Shown: positions 50,019 through 59,434, counted from the first letter of the stretch. The stretch: 64,000 bases of DNA from DATNIB01 sp035604685 (GCA_035604685.1 DATNIB010000056.1:6814-70813); one strand, 5' to 3'. The notes: generated from the letters alone by a model not told the origin. Numbers and translations: made by a program.

Positions 50019-50423
50019 ATGAGCGCCGAGCAGAACATCAAGGTCATACAGACGGTGTACGAGGCATTTTCTCGTGGCGATCTGGGGGTCATCCTGGACG
50101 CGGTCACCGACGACGTCGACTGGGCGACGGAAGCGGCCGGTAGGGGGGCGCCCTGGTATGGCCCGCACAAGGGTCGGGACCAGGTCACCGACTTCTTCAC
50201 GCAGTTCGGGTCAGCGATGGAGGTCGAGGAGTTCACCCCCACCGCCTACGCGGGCACCGACACCGATGTCCACTCGGTGGTCCGGTGCCGCACCAAGTCC
50301 CGTGCCACCGGTCGGGGTGTCGATATGGAGCTCCACCACTACTTCCGCTTCGAGGACGGCCAGATCGCCTACTACCGGGGCACGGAGGACACCGCCCAGG
50401 TCGAGGCCGCGCTCAAGGGCTGA
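50019..50423 (+). CDS. SnoaL/NTF2-like protein
   Basis: 134 residues, single NTF2-like domain: NIKVIQTVYEAFSRGDLGVI, DDVDWATEAAGRGAPWYGP, GRDQVTDFFTQFG and YFRFEDGQIAYYRGTEDT. Such proteins are stress-linked or act on small hydrophobic ligands. The ATG has GAAGGGAG upstream. It is a distinct paralogue of the SnoaL-like gene at 3.2-3.6 kb. It sits divergent to the MDMPI/sigma group, with a strong palindrome between, so it could belong to the same regulon. Confidence 0.9.
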   Translation: MSAEQNIKVIQTVYEAFSRGDLGVILDAVTDDVDWATEAAGRGAPWYGPHKGRDQVTDFFTQFGSAMEVEEFTPTAYAGTDTDVHSVVRCRTKSRATGRGVDMELHHYFRFEDGQIAYYRGTEDTAQVEAALKG

Positions 50424-50484
50424 CGCGCCCGGCCCTCCAGCAGAGGTCGGCCGCGACGCCGACGGATCGTCTCGGGACCCGGGC

Positions 50485-52041
50485 TCAGAGGCCCGAATCA
50501 ATGACGGCCTCGATGAGCGAGGGACCGGGGGTGGCGAGCGCCCGCTCCAGGGCCACGGTGAACTCCGCGGCCGTGGTGGCGCGCGACGCCCCGACGCCCA
50601 TGGCCTCGGCCAGGGCCACGAAGTCGAGCGGCGGTCGCGCGAGGTCGAACAGGTCACTCGCGCGAGGGTGCGGAGCACGGACACCGGTCCGCTCGAGCTC
50701 GATGCCCAAGATGGCGTAGGACCGGTTGTTGAAGATGACGGTCGTCACGTCCAAGCCCTCGCGGGCTTGGGTCCACAACGACTGGAACGTGTACATGGCG
50801 CTGCCGTCCGCCTCGAGGCACAGGACCTTTTGGTCGGGGCAGGCCACCGCAGCGCCGGTGGCCAGCGGAAGTCCCTGGCCGATGGCCCCGCCGGTGAGGC
50901 AGAGCCAGTGGTGTCGGGGCGCGCCCGCCGTGGCGCCGTGCACGAAGAAACCCGACGTGTTGGCTTCGTCGCACACGATCGTGCCCTCTGCGAGCAGCGC
51001 GCCGATGGCCGCTCCGGCGGCGACGGCGTCCAACCGGCCGGCGGGGCGACTCGGGCGCTCGCCGGGCTGCAGGCGGACCTCGTCGCCGGACGCGCCGAGC
51101 GCCTCGGCCAGCTCCTCCAGGGCGCCCGGGACGTCGTCACCCGCTCCGGCCAGCCCGTGCACCTGGCACCGGTCCGGCACGAGGTCGCCGGGCACGCCCT
51201 CGTAGGCGAAGAACGACACCGGCGAAGCGGCCCCGGCCAAGACGAGGTGCCGGAGGCCCGAGAGCTGCCGCGCCGCCATCTCGGGGAAGTAGCCCAGCCG
51301 CTCGATCGGAGGCAGTCCGGCGCCGCGCTCGAGCACGGCCGGGAAGGTCTCGCACAGCAGGGTGGCCCCGGTGGCCGCCGCCGACCGCGTAGCCGCGGCC
51401 AGCCCGCGCGCGCGGGTGGCGGTGCCGCCGATCAACAGTGCGGCCGGCTCGCCCGAGCGGAGCGCCTTGGCTGCGCGCTCGACGGCGTCGCCCGTCACGC
51501 TGGCCGGGGCCGTGGCCGGACGGGCGGGCGCCGGATCCCCGGCGACGGCCCAGGAGACGTCGGCGGGGACGACCAGGGTGGCCACCCCGCCGGGGGGCCC
51601 GATGGCGGCCGCCACGGCATCGGCGCCGTCCGCGGCGAGCTGTCCCGCCGTTTCGGTTTCCCGGTACCAGCGCGAGACGGGCCGGGCCAGGCTCTCGATG
51701 TCCGACTGCAACGGTGCATCGAGGGCCCGGTGGGAGGTCGCGTGGTCGCCCACGATGTTGACGACCGGCGTGCGGGCGCGGCGGGCGTTGTGCAGGTTGG
51801 CGATCCCATTCGCCAAGCCCGGTCCGAGGTGCAGCAGCGTGGCGGCGGGGGAGCCGCGCATCCGTCCGTAACCGTCGGCCGCCCCCGTCACCACCCCCTC
51901 AAAGAGCCCGAGCACGGCGCGCATCTCGGGGACCTCGTCCAGGGCGGCCACGAAGTGCATCTCGGAGGTTCCCGGGTTGGCGAAGCACACGTCGACACCG
52001 CTGCCCACCAGGGTGCGGACCAGCGATTCGGCTCCGTTCAT
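50485..52041 (-). CDS. ThDP-dependent enzyme (acetolactate synthase large-subunit-like)
   Basis: 518 residues with the three domains of the POX/ALS family. N-terminal PYR domain with the activating Glu in LFEGVVTGAADGYGRM (about residue 48), a central domain, and the PP domain with the metal motif ADGSAMYTFQSLW, then FNNRSYAILGIE (GDG...NN motif, first Gly replaced by Ala). Relatives include benzoylformate decarboxylase-like and IlvX-type proteins; it lacks an FAD-specific signature and no small subunit is adjacent. The substrate is not assignable. Confidence 0.9.
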   Translation of the reverse strand: MNGAESLVRTLVGSGVDVCFANPGTSEMHFVAALDEVPEMRAVLGLFEGVVTGAADGYGRMRGSPAATLLHLGPGLANGIANLHNARRARTPVVNIVGDHATSHRALDAPLQSDIESLARPVSRWYRETETAGQLAADGADAVAAAIGPPGGVATLVVPADVSWAVAGDPAPARPATAPASVTGDAVERAAKALRSGEPAALLIGGTATRARGLAAATRSAAATGATLLCETFPAVLERGAGLPPIERLGYFPEMAARQLSGLRHLVLAGAASPVSFFAYEGVPGDLVPDRCQVHGLAGAGDDVPGALEELAEALGASGDEVRLQPGERPSRPAGRLDAVAAGAAIGALLAEGTIVCDEANTSGFFVHGATAGAPRHHWLCLTGGAIGQGLPLATGAAVACPDQKVLCLEADGSAMYTFQSLWTQAREGLDVTTVIFNNRSYAILGIELERTGVRAPHPRASDLFDLARPPLDFVALAEAMGVGASRATTAAEFTVALERALATPGPSLIEAVIDSGL

Positions 52042-52306
52042 CGCTCTCCTCGTGTGACGGGCGGGTCGCCGCAGTCACAGCCGCCCGCCGGAGTCGTTCC
52101 GCCGCGCCGTCCCAGTTGTACTCCTGCTCGGGGCCGAGTGCGCCCTCGCCTCCGGGTGCCGTGCTCGGAGGCGAGCTGATGCGGGACCGGTCGGCCCGGG
52201 AGGGCACCGGCCGGGGCGATCGATGGCGGCGAGGACAGCCGAACCAGCGCGGTACGGGGGGAATGGCTCGACGCGAGACCTACCCGGCCGCCTCCCGCCG
52301 CCGCCG
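52042..52306. other. 265-bp intergenic region, no gene seen
   Basis: Between the start of the leftward ThDP enzyme gene and the stop of the next leftward gene. Very GC-rich; open frames crossing it are Arg/Gly-rich shadows. It must hold the promoter of the ThDP gene. No inverted repeat or RNA gene was recognised. Confidence 0.5.
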
Positions 52307-52555
52307 CTAGGTCTCCTCGTCGTCGTCGTAGGGGACGGGATGGTTGCCGCCGAGCTCGACGAAGCGCTCGTTCAGCGCGTGGGCGATCACGTTGTGGTCG
52401 TGGGAGGTGGGTTGGAGCGCGCCGTAGAGGAAGGCCTCGAGTTGCAAGGCGGTGCTCATCCCCCCGAGCGCGAAGTAGCGCAGCCAGAGCTCGCCGTGCG
52501 AGAGGCCGGCGTCCTGGCGGGATCGATCGAGCACGTCTCCGTGCGTTGGCCGCAT
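52307..52555 (-). CDS. Small conserved actinobacterial protein
   Basis: 82 residues: MRPTHGDVLDRSRQDAGLSH, GELWLRYFALGGMSTALQLE, AFLYGALQ and ALNERFVELGGNHPVPYDDD. The ELWLRYFALGG core and the HPVPY ending look like a small actinobacterial family often encoded beside ANTAR or stress regulators (recollection, not searched). Function unknown. The ATG overlaps the region of the upstream gene's stop (TGA at 52557-52559), so it is translationally linked to the STAS-GAF-ANTAR gene. Confidence 0.8.
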   Translation of the reverse strand: MRPTHGDVLDRSRQDAGLSHGELWLRYFALGGMSTALQLEAFLYGALQPTSHDHNVIAHALNERFVELGGNHPVPYDDDEET

Positions 52556-52556
52556 C

Positions 52557-53675
52557 TCAGTCCGCCTCTGGCGGGCCGAGGTCCAGCTCGGTCTGCCGCG
52601 TGGAATCGACCACGTCCTGCGCCCGCGCACGGAGCGACAGGTCGGACTGCTGCGAGAACCGCCGCAAGATCTCGAAGGCTTCGTTCTCGCCGACCCCCTG
52701 GCGCTCCATGATGACCCCCTGCGCCTCCGCGATGACCTCGCGGGTGCGCAGCGCCCCTTGGAGCCGGTCGGTGAGCTGGTCGTCGGACGCCGAGGAGTGG
52801 GCGGCGCTCAACAGGCGCGACGCCTCCGTGGCGAGCATGGCGGCCAACCCCTGTTCTTTGGCGGCGAAGGCCATGGCGGTGCGCGAGTAGATGTTGAGTG
52901 CGCCCATCGGTTGGCCCTGGGCCAGCAGAGGGGAGGAGAGGATGGCGCTGATGCCCAACGACCGAGCCCTCGGCGTGAAGGCGGGCCACCGGGTCTCGTT
53001 CTCGAGGGATTCGGCGTGGTACCAGCGTCCCTGCAGCGATGCGTCGATGCAGGGGCCTTCTCCGGTCGCGTACTGATTGGCATCCATGTCCGAGATGGTG
53101 GCGTCGCTGGCGGCCACCGTGGCCAGCCGCCCGAAGCGCCGCAGGGTGACGCTGGCGCCGTCCGCGCCGCCGACCGTGGCGCGGGCAAGTGCCACCACCA
53201 GGCGCAATGCGCCGTGGACCACATCCTCATTGGCGAGGGTCCCGGTCACCGTCTTCAGATCGGGAGGAATGCGGGGAGCGGTCTGCGTGAGGCTCTCCAA
53301 GGTCGTCTGCTCGGGGCCCAAGCGATCCTCGTCGGGTCCTCGGAGCTCCTGGTTAATCAATCCGGCCAGCCAGCCGAGGTCGATGGTCCGGGCGTTCTCG
53401 GTCAAGGGAGAGCGAAGCATCAGCTGCCCTCCCTGTGCCACCAGCCGGCTGGCTGCGTCGGCCGTCACCGCCAGCCCAGCCGCGTCGATCGAGTTCGCGT
53501 CTTGGAGGTCCAAGAGGACCGAGGGGTACCCACTGGAGATCACCGCGTCGAAGAGGGCCGCCAGCACCGGGGCGGTGACGCGGTCCAGCTCACCGCGGAC
53601 GCCCAGGACCGCCTGTTCCCCGGCGAAGCTGGCGGCGACCCCGAAGTCCGCGAGGGGTCCGATGCCGGTGGTCAC
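52557..53675 (-). CDS. STAS-GAF-ANTAR regulator
   Basis: About 372 residues in three domains. STAS (about 10-105): VLGVRGELDRVTAPVLAALF and LLDLQDANSIDAAGLAV; the phospho-acceptor Ser of DSSG is replaced (DAAG, 64-67), so Ser phosphorylation is unlikely. GAF (about 150-280): ATGEGPCIDASLQG, ARSLGISAILSSPLL, GALNIYSRTAMAF. ANTAR (about 300-360): LQGALRTREVIAEAQGVIME and QGVGENEAFEILRRFSQQ, an RNA-binding antiterminator output. The start is uncertain: GTG 53675 or 53720 are possible, and the frame stays open to 53966. Divergent from a second GAF-ANTAR gene. Confidence 0.87.
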   Translation of the reverse strand: MTTGIGPLADFGVAASFAGEQAVLGVRGELDRVTAPVLAALFDAVISSGYPSVLLDLQDANSIDAAGLAVTADAASRLVAQGGQLMLRSPLTENARTIDLGWLAGLINQELRGPDEDRLGPEQTTLESLTQTAPRIPPDLKTVTGTLANEDVVHGALRLVVALARATVGGADGASVTLRRFGRLATVAASDATISDMDANQYATGEGPCIDASLQGRWYHAESLENETRWPAFTPRARSLGISAILSSPLLAQGQPMGALNIYSRTAMAFAAKEQGLAAMLATEASRLLSAAHSSASDDQLTDRLQGALRTREVIAEAQGVIMERQGVGENEAFEILRRFSQQSDLSLRARAQDVVDSTRQTELDLGPPEAD

Positions 53676-53967
53676 TTTAGGTCCGAGAGAGTCGGCGCTG
53701 GCGAGCCATTGGGCGATCACGGACCAGCCAGACGGCGGCCGAGGGCATGCCCAGCAGGGGGAGAGGAGCGACTTTTCTTGATCGACAGCGAGGAACCCGA
53801 CAGGAGCCGCAGCCTCCGAGCGCAACGGGTCGGCACAGGCCGACCCTCCCAGACCCTCGCTGTCGAAAGTGATTTCGACCCTACACCTCGGCGGGGCGAG
53901 CCGCGGAGGACGGTTCTCGCGGGCGGCGCGGAGGCGCGAAACTGGGGATGGCAAGGAGCACCTCACT

Positions 53968-54714
53968 ATGGAATCGCCTCACCGACCCGCCGGCGTCGAC
54001 GCCGACCCGCTCTCCGAGCTCACCCTCAATTTCGCCGAGACCGCTCGGATCCTGTTCGCCGCCGGCAGCGTGACCGAGACCCTGTCCCAAGTCGTGGAGC
54101 TGGCCGTGGCCACCATCGAGGGCTGCGACTTCGCCGGCCTCTTCCTGGTCGAGCAGGACGCGGTCTGTTCACCGATCCACTCGGACCCCGTGGTCGACGA
54201 GGTCGACGATCTCCAGAGCGCCCTCGAGGAGGGACCCTGCCTTGATGCGATCCGGCAACGGCTCATGTTCTATGCCGTTGACCTGGTGGAAGACGATCGC
54301 TGGCCGCGCTTTGGGCCCTCGGCCATCGCGGCCGGGATACGGAGCATCCTGGCGCTGCCGCTGGCCGAGAACGAGGACCTGGGTGCACTCAACCTCTACG
54401 CCCGCTACCCCGGCGCCTTCAGCGCCGTCGACCGGGCCAAGGCGGCGATCCTGGCCTCGTTGGCCGGCCTCGCCCTGTCGACGGCGCGCTCGCACGAAGA
54501 CGAGGAACGGCGCGCCGAGAACCTCCACGCGGCCCTCGCCACCCGCGAGGTGATCGGCCAAGCCCAGGGGATCCTCATGGAGCGAGAGCGCGTCAGCTCC
54601 GGGCAGGCGTTCGATGTCCTGCGCCGCGCATCCCAACACCTAAACCGCAAGCTCCGCGATGTCGCGCAAGATCTGGTCGACACCGGCGAGCGACCGGACA
54701 CCGGGTCCTCCTAG
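53968..54714 (+). CDS. GAF-ANTAR regulator
   Basis: 248 residues. GAF domain (about 15-165): TETLSQVVELAVATIEGCDF, ALEEGPCLDAIRQRL, AAGIRSILALPLAENEDLG. ANTAR domain (about 180-240): LHAALATREVIGQAQGILME and RVSSGQAFDVLRRASQHLN. Expected to sense a small ligand or redox state and bind RNA hairpins to prevent termination. The ATG at 53968 has AAGGAG nine nt upstream and is preferred to 53869. It is a paralogue of the divergent STAS-GAF-ANTAR protein; the two could respond to different signals on shared transcripts. Confidence 0.92.
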   Translation: MESPHRPAGVDADPLSELTLNFAETARILFAAGSVTETLSQVVELAVATIEGCDFAGLFLVEQDAVCSPIHSDPVVDEVDDLQSALEEGPCLDAIRQRLMFYAVDLVEDDRWPRFGPSAIAAGIRSILALPLAENEDLGALNLYARYPGAFSAVDRAKAAILASLAGLALSTARSHEDEERRAENLHAALATREVIGQAQGILMERERVSSGQAFDVLRRASQHLNRKLRDVAQDLVDTGERPDTGSS

Positions 54715-54826
54715 GGACCGCCGGGGAACGACGCGCGCCCCGCGCGCGATCGCTCGGTAGACCCCCGCGCGCCGCGGGTGTAGGTCGAGTTGCACCTCCG
54801 ACGCCCCGGCGGGGGCGGACGCGTCC

Positions 54827-57800
54827 TCAGACCACCTCTGGCTGCACGTCGAACGCCCGCCACATGCTGGCGTAGCGGCCACCGTCCGCCACCAGCGCAT
54901 CGTGTGACCCCGTCTCGACCACCCGCCCACCGTCGAGCACCAAGATCCGGTCGGCCCGGCGGGCGGTCTGGAGCCGGTGGGCGATGAGGATGGTGGTCCG
55001 GCCACTCGAGACCACGCCCATCGCCCGATTGACCTTGGCCTCGGTGCTGAGGTCGAGGTTGGAGGTCGCCTCGTCGAGCAGCAGGATCGACGGGTTCACG
55101 AGCTGGGCGCGCGCCAGGCACAGCAGCTGGCGCTGCCCGATCGAGAGCGAGCGCCCTCGCTCGGACACCCCTTTGCGGTAGCCGCCGGCCCCCACGATGA
55201 AGTCGTGCGCGCCGACCGCCCGGGCCGCCGCCTCCACCTCGGCGTCGGTCGCGTCGGGCCGGCCGTAGGCGATGTTGTCGCGGATGGTCCCGCGGAATAG
55301 GAACGGCTCCTGGGGCACGTAGCCGAGCTGGCGACGGTAGGCGCCGAGGTCGAGGTCCCGCAGCTCGAGGCCGTCGACAGCCACCTGTCCCTCGGTCGGG
55401 TCGTAGAAGCGGGAGACGAGCTTCACGATCGTCGACTTCCCCGCGCCCGTCTCGCCGACCAGCGCGACGGTCTCGCCCGGAGCGACCTCGAAGTCCACCC
55501 CCGAGAGCGCCTCGTTCGTCGTGCCCGTGTAGCGGAAGCGAACGCCGCTGAAGCGGATGCGGCCCGAGAGCCGGCCCGGCACGATCGCGTCGTCCTTCAC
55601 TGGGGTGTCGATGGGGGTGTTGAGGACGCCGCTGATCTTGCGCAGGCCCGCGGTCGCCTGCTGGTAGGTGTCGAAGACCTGCGAGAGCTGCTGGACCGGG
55701 GCGAATAAGAGTGTGAGGTACAGCAAGAAAGCGGTCAGGCTGCCGACGCTGAGCGTGCCGGTCGTGATCTCGTGGCTGCCGACCCCGAGCACGATGATGA
55801 TGGCGATGTTCCCCACGAAGGTGGCGAACGAGAAGTAGATGGACGAGACCTTGAGCGAGCGCAGTCCGGCGTCTCGATACCCAGCCGTGAGGCCCAAGAA
55901 GGTCTGGTTGTTATGCCCCTCGCGCCGGAAGGCCTGCGTGACCCGGACGCCCGAGATGTTCTCCTGTAGGTCGGCGTTGACCGCCGAGATCCGGTCCCTC
56001 TGACGGTCATAGGCGCGCCGGGACTGGATGCGGAACCAGACGGTGGCCAGGGCCAACGGAGGGACGACGGTGAGGACGAGCAGGATGAGGTGCGTGTTCC
56101 GAGAGGCCAAGATCGCGATCACGCCCACGAACTGCACGACGTAGACGAGGGCGTTCAACAGGCCGGACTGGAGCAGCTGGGACAGCGTGTCCACGTCCGA
56201 GGTCATTCGGGTCAGGATCCGCCCCGTCATCTCGTGGTCGTAGAAGTCCATACCCAGCCGTTGGAGGTGGGCGAAGATGCGCACCCGCATCGAGAAGAGC
56301 ATCCGCTCGGAGGTCCGGCCGGTCCAGAACGTCTCCGCCCACATGTCGGCCCAGTCGAGCATCGTGACGACGAAGAAGAGACCCGACAGCAGCCACAGCA
56401 CGTGCTCCTCGTGGTGCAGGAGGACGCTGTCGACCGAGGTCCCCGTGAACGACGGGCCCACCAGCCCGGCGGCGGCGTCGAGCACGACCAGGATCACCCC
56501 GACGCTCAGCTGGGGGAGGAACGGGCGGAGGAAGGCGGCGAACTTGAACGGCTGGCGCAGCCGGCTGCTCTCCAGAGCGAGGCGCGGGTCGGGCTCGTCG
56601 ACCACCGGCGGGAGCGCCTCGATGGCGGCCATCAGCTCGGGGGTGGGTGGTGCCGAGAGGCCGGCGCGCATACCGCCACCGCCGCGGCCCATGCCCCCGC
56701 CCATCCCGCCACCGGTGCCGGCGACTCCGTTGGTCGACGAGCCGAGCGCGGTCGGCGTCTGGAACACGCCGGGCGCGTCCGCGTCGTCGATCGCCCATGC
56801 GGTGGCCGTGACCTCAGGTGCCAAAACCCCCTCGGTGGCGTCGGTTCCCAGGTCGACGCCCTCCCCCTCGGCGTCCTCCCCGGGGCCGGCCAGCAGATCC
56901 CGGTATAGGGGGGACCGGTCGAGCAGCTCCTCGTGGGTACCCGAGTCGACGACCCGGCCCTGGTCGAGGACGACGATGCGGTCGGCCAGGTGCAGCGTCG
57001 AGCGTCGGTGGGCGATGAGGATGGTCGTGCGACCGACCATCAGGCGGCGCAGCGTCGAGTGGATCTCCTCTTCGATGCGGCTGTCGATCGACGACGTGGC
57101 GTCGTCCAGCAGGAGGATCCGAGGATTGGTGATGAGCGCCCGGGCCAACGTGATCCGCTGGCGCTGCCCCCCCGACAGCAACAGGCCGCGCTCGCCCACG
57201 ACCGTGTCGTAGCCATCGGGCAGCTCCATGACGAACCGGTGGGCCTCGGCGGCGCGGGCCGCCGCCTCGACCTGTGCCTCGGTGGCGCCGGGCCGGCCGT
57301 AGGCGATGTTGGCCTTCACCGTGTCCGAGAACAAGAAGCTGTCCTCGAAGACCACGCCGATCTGGCGACGCAACGAATCGAAGGTGACGTCGCGGACGTC
57401 TATCCCGTCGACCTGCACGGATCCTCGCTGCACGTCATAGAAGCGGGGCAGGAGCAACCCGACGGTCGACTTGCCCGAGCCCGAGGTCCCGACCAGCGCC
57501 ACGGTCTCGCCCGCCCGCACCTGTAGGTCGAATCCATCGAGCACCGGTTCGGAGCGCAGGTAGCCGAACGAGACGTCGTTGAAGCTGATTCCGCCCTCGA
57601 GTTCGGGGAGCCGAATGGCGTCGGGCTTCTCGACGACGTCGGGCAGCGAGTCGAGGAGCTCGAGCACGCGTTCCGCGCCGGCTCGGGCCTGCTGGGCCAC
57701 CACCAGTACCCCGGCCATCTGTCGGGCGGGCGACGTCAGCTGGGTCAGATAGCTGAAGAAGGCCACGAGGGTTCCGACGGTCACCTTGCCGTCGAAGACG

Positions 57801-58708
57801 AGCCACCCGCCGAGTGCCAGCACGGCCACCTGTCCCAGCTGGGGGATCGTCTGCAGGGTCGACGTCCGGCGGGACCGAAGCCGCCAGTTGCGCAGGCGTG
57901 ACCCGTAGAGCACGCCGAGGGCGCCGGTCACCTTCCCGAGCTCGCGCTCTTCCTGTCCGAAGCCCTTCACGACGCGCACGCCGCTGACCGAGTCGTCGAC
58001 GGCCCCGACCATCTCGGCCATGCGAGCCTGCATCTCCCAGCTCGACGGATACACCACCCGGCGCATGCGGAAGGCCAGGAAGAACAGGAGCGGCATCAGG
58101 GGCACGACGATGGCGGTCAAGAGCAGAGAGAGGTGGGCCATGATCACGACGGCGAGCAGGAATTGCAGGACGTTGGCCAGCATCAGCGGCAGCTGTGTGA
58201 GCAGCGTCCGTATGAGGACGAGGTCCGAGTTGGTCCGCGACACGAGCTGTCCGGTCTGCAGCTGGTCGTGCCTGGCGAAGTCCAGTCCCTGGAGATGTCC
58301 GAACACGGTGTTGCGGAGGTCGTAGTCGATGTCCCAGCTCACCCTTCCCGCGCTGAAGCGGCGGATGCCGCTGAAGACGAACTGCAGGGCGAAGACGCCG
58401 GCCATGAGGAGGAGCAGCGGTTCGAGGTGATAGGTGTGGTGCAGGATGGCGCTGTCGATCACGATCTTCTGCAGCCACGGTGTGACGGCCAGCGTGGCCG
58501 AGGAGACGACGGACGCCACCAGGGCGATGATCACCACCCGCCGGTGCGCCCACCAGAGGGGGGACATCCGGCGCAGCCAGCCCCCCGCCTCGGCACCCAG
58601 CGGCTGGGTCATCGGGGCCCGGCGGCGGTCCCGGTCGCCCCGAGGTCGTCCCGAAGCACCGTTCGGTGACGAATCTGGCGCAGCGCGGAGCTCGGCGGGC
58701 GAACGCAT
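54827..58708 (-). CDS. Double-length ABC exporter with one degenerate ATP site
   Basis: Two complete half-transporters in one chain of 1293 residues (TMD-NBD-TMD-NBD), as in mycobacterial Rv0194. NBD1: Walker A GTSGSGKS (407-414), Q-loop position VFED (Gln to Glu), signature LSGGQ (511-515), Walker B ending LLLDD (532-536; Asp replaces the catalytic Glu). NBD2: Walker A GETGAGKS, VPQEPFLF, signature LSIGQ (1188-1192; changed), LLLDEATS (intact Glu). The changed NBD1 Walker B and changed NBD2 signature fall in the same composite site. A Gly-Met-rich linker (about 665-682) joins the halves. Likely exports drugs or lipids. The alternative start is Met33 (58612). Confidence 0.95.
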   Translation of the reverse strand: MRSPAELRAAPDSSPNGASGRPRGDRDRRRAPMTQPLGAEAGGWLRRMSPLWWAHRRVVIIALVASVVSSATLAVTPWLQKIVIDSAILHHTYHLEPLLLLMAGVFALQFVFSGIRRFSAGRVSWDIDYDLRNTVFGHLQGLDFARHDQLQTGQLVSRTNSDLVLIRTLLTQLPLMLANVLQFLLAVVIMAHLSLLLTAIVVPLMPLLFFLAFRMRRVVYPSSWEMQARMAEMVGAVDDSVSGVRVVKGFGQEERELGKVTGALGVLYGSRLRNWRLRSRRTSTLQTIPQLGQVAVLALGGWLVFDGKVTVGTLVAFFSYLTQLTSPARQMAGVLVVAQQARAGAERVLELLDSLPDVVEKPDAIRLPELEGGISFNDVSFGYLRSEPVLDGFDLQVRAGETVALVGTSGSGKSTVGLLLPRFYDVQRGSVQVDGIDVRDVTFDSLRRQIGVVFEDSFLFSDTVKANIAYGRPGATEAQVEAAARAAEAHRFVMELPDGYDTVVGERGLLLSGGQRQRITLARALITNPRILLLDDATSSIDSRIEEEIHSTLRRLMVGRTTILIAHRRSTLHLADRIVVLDQGRVVDSGTHEELLDRSPLYRDLLAGPGEDAEGEGVDLGTDATEGVLAPEVTATAWAIDDADAPGVFQTPTALGSSTNGVAGTGGGMGGGMGRGGGGMRAGLSAPPTPELMAAIEALPPVVDEPDPRLALESSRLRQPFKFAAFLRPFLPQLSVGVILVVLDAAAGLVGPSFTGTSVDSVLLHHEEHVLWLLSGLFFVVTMLDWADMWAETFWTGRTSERMLFSMRVRIFAHLQRLGMDFYDHEMTGRILTRMTSDVDTLSQLLQSGLLNALVYVVQFVGVIAILASRNTHLILLVLTVVPPLALATVWFRIQSRRAYDRQRDRISAVNADLQENISGVRVTQAFRREGHNNQTFLGLTAGYRDAGLRSLKVSSIYFSFATFVGNIAIIIVLGVGSHEITTGTLSVGSLTAFLLYLTLLFAPVQQLSQVFDTYQQATAGLRKISGVLNTPIDTPVKDDAIVPGRLSGRIRFSGVRFRYTGTTNEALSGVDFEVAPGETVALVGETGAGKSTIVKLVSRFYDPTEGQVAVDGLELRDLDLGAYRRQLGYVPQEPFLFRGTIRDNIAYGRPDATDAEVEAAARAVGAHDFIVGAGGYRKGVSERGRSLSIGQRQLLCLARAQLVNPSILLLDEATSNLDLSTEAKVNRAMGVVSSGRTTILIAHRLQTARRADRILVLDGGRVVETGSHDALVADGGRYASMWRAFDVQPEVV

Positions 58709-58816
58709 GGCTGGCGCAAAGTGTAGCGGGTCGAACTATTCGAGCCCCTAATCAGTTTGCGGGTGCGCGGCGGCGGGTCGGGCGGATCGACCGTGGTCGT
58801 CAGCACCCGAGGAAGG

Positions 58817-59434
58817 TCAGCCGGTGCCCCGGATGCCCGCGAGGGCGACGGCCAGCGTTCGCGCGCCCTGCAGCCCCAGGCCGGGGATGCGCTGGGTCAG
58901 TACACACGAATAGTGCAGCGAGATGTGCCGGGGCCCACCGTCCAGTCGCACCGCGTACCAGGACCAGCCCGGTGCGAGCGCCAGGTGGCCGACTGTGGTC
59001 CGGCCCTGCTGCACCGACACCCGCGGCGGCTGGCCGCCGGCACAGGACACGGGGGAGAGGCGCAGCGAGAGCCGGTGCCAGCCCGGCCGCAGGTCGAGGG
59101 TCGAGACGGCGGCCCTCGAGTAGTTGAGACCGATCCACACCGGTCGGGATGCGCCGGCGGCCGACGGGAACTGGTCGACCTCGAGCGGGTACCAGCCGGC
59201 GCCGAGGGAGGGCTGGTACTGCGCGGCGACCTGCTCGGCCTCGCCGCGGAGTCGGGCTTGTGTGAAGCCGCGGAAGAAGACCACGAGCATGGACACGACG
59301 ACCCAGACCGTCACCGCCAGGAAGACGACGCGTCCCCAGCGGATCGCACGCCGCCGCCCCGTGGGCGGGTCGTTTTGGCGGGTCGCCGCCGGCCCGCCTG
59401 CCGGTGGCGGCCCGGCTCCGGGCGGGCTCGCCAT
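58817..59434 (-). CDS. Single-pass membrane protein with jelly-roll-like domain
   Basis: 205 residues. Pro/Gly-rich N-terminus, one transmembrane helix (VVFLAVTVWVVVSMLVVFF, about 36-54) and an outside domain rich in beta strands (LYRA-free; WIGLNYSRAAVSTLDLRPGW, RLSLRLSPVSC, WSWYAVRLDGGPRHISLHYS). No family was recognised. The ATG at 59434 overlaps the upstream mannosyltransferase-like stop by one base (TGATG), so the two are coupled. The partner suggests a role in cell-envelope glycan assembly. Confidence 0.78.
   Translation of the reverse strand: MASPPGAGPPPAGGPAATRQNDPPTGRRRAIRWGRVVFLAVTVWVVVSMLVVFFRGFTQARLRGEAEQVAAQYQPSLGAGWYPLEVDQFPSAAGASRPVWIGLNYSRAAVSTLDLRPGWHRLSLRLSPVSCAGGQPPRVSVQQGRTTVGHLALAPGWSWYAVRLDGGPRHISLHYSCVLTQRIPGLGLQGARTLAVALAGIRGTG

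Noticed and set aside
54801..54817. GC-rich hairpin between the GAF-ANTAR and ABC transporter stops
   Set aside because: Six-pair stem in very GC-rich sequence without a T run; too weak to call a terminator.
58731..58743. TCGAACTATTCGA palindrome upstream of the ABC exporter, first taken for an SOS box
   Set aside because: The centre is too short: half-sites are 11 bp across CGAA..TTCG instead of the 14 bp of CGAAC-N4-GTTCG. It may be another operator, but evidence is thin.
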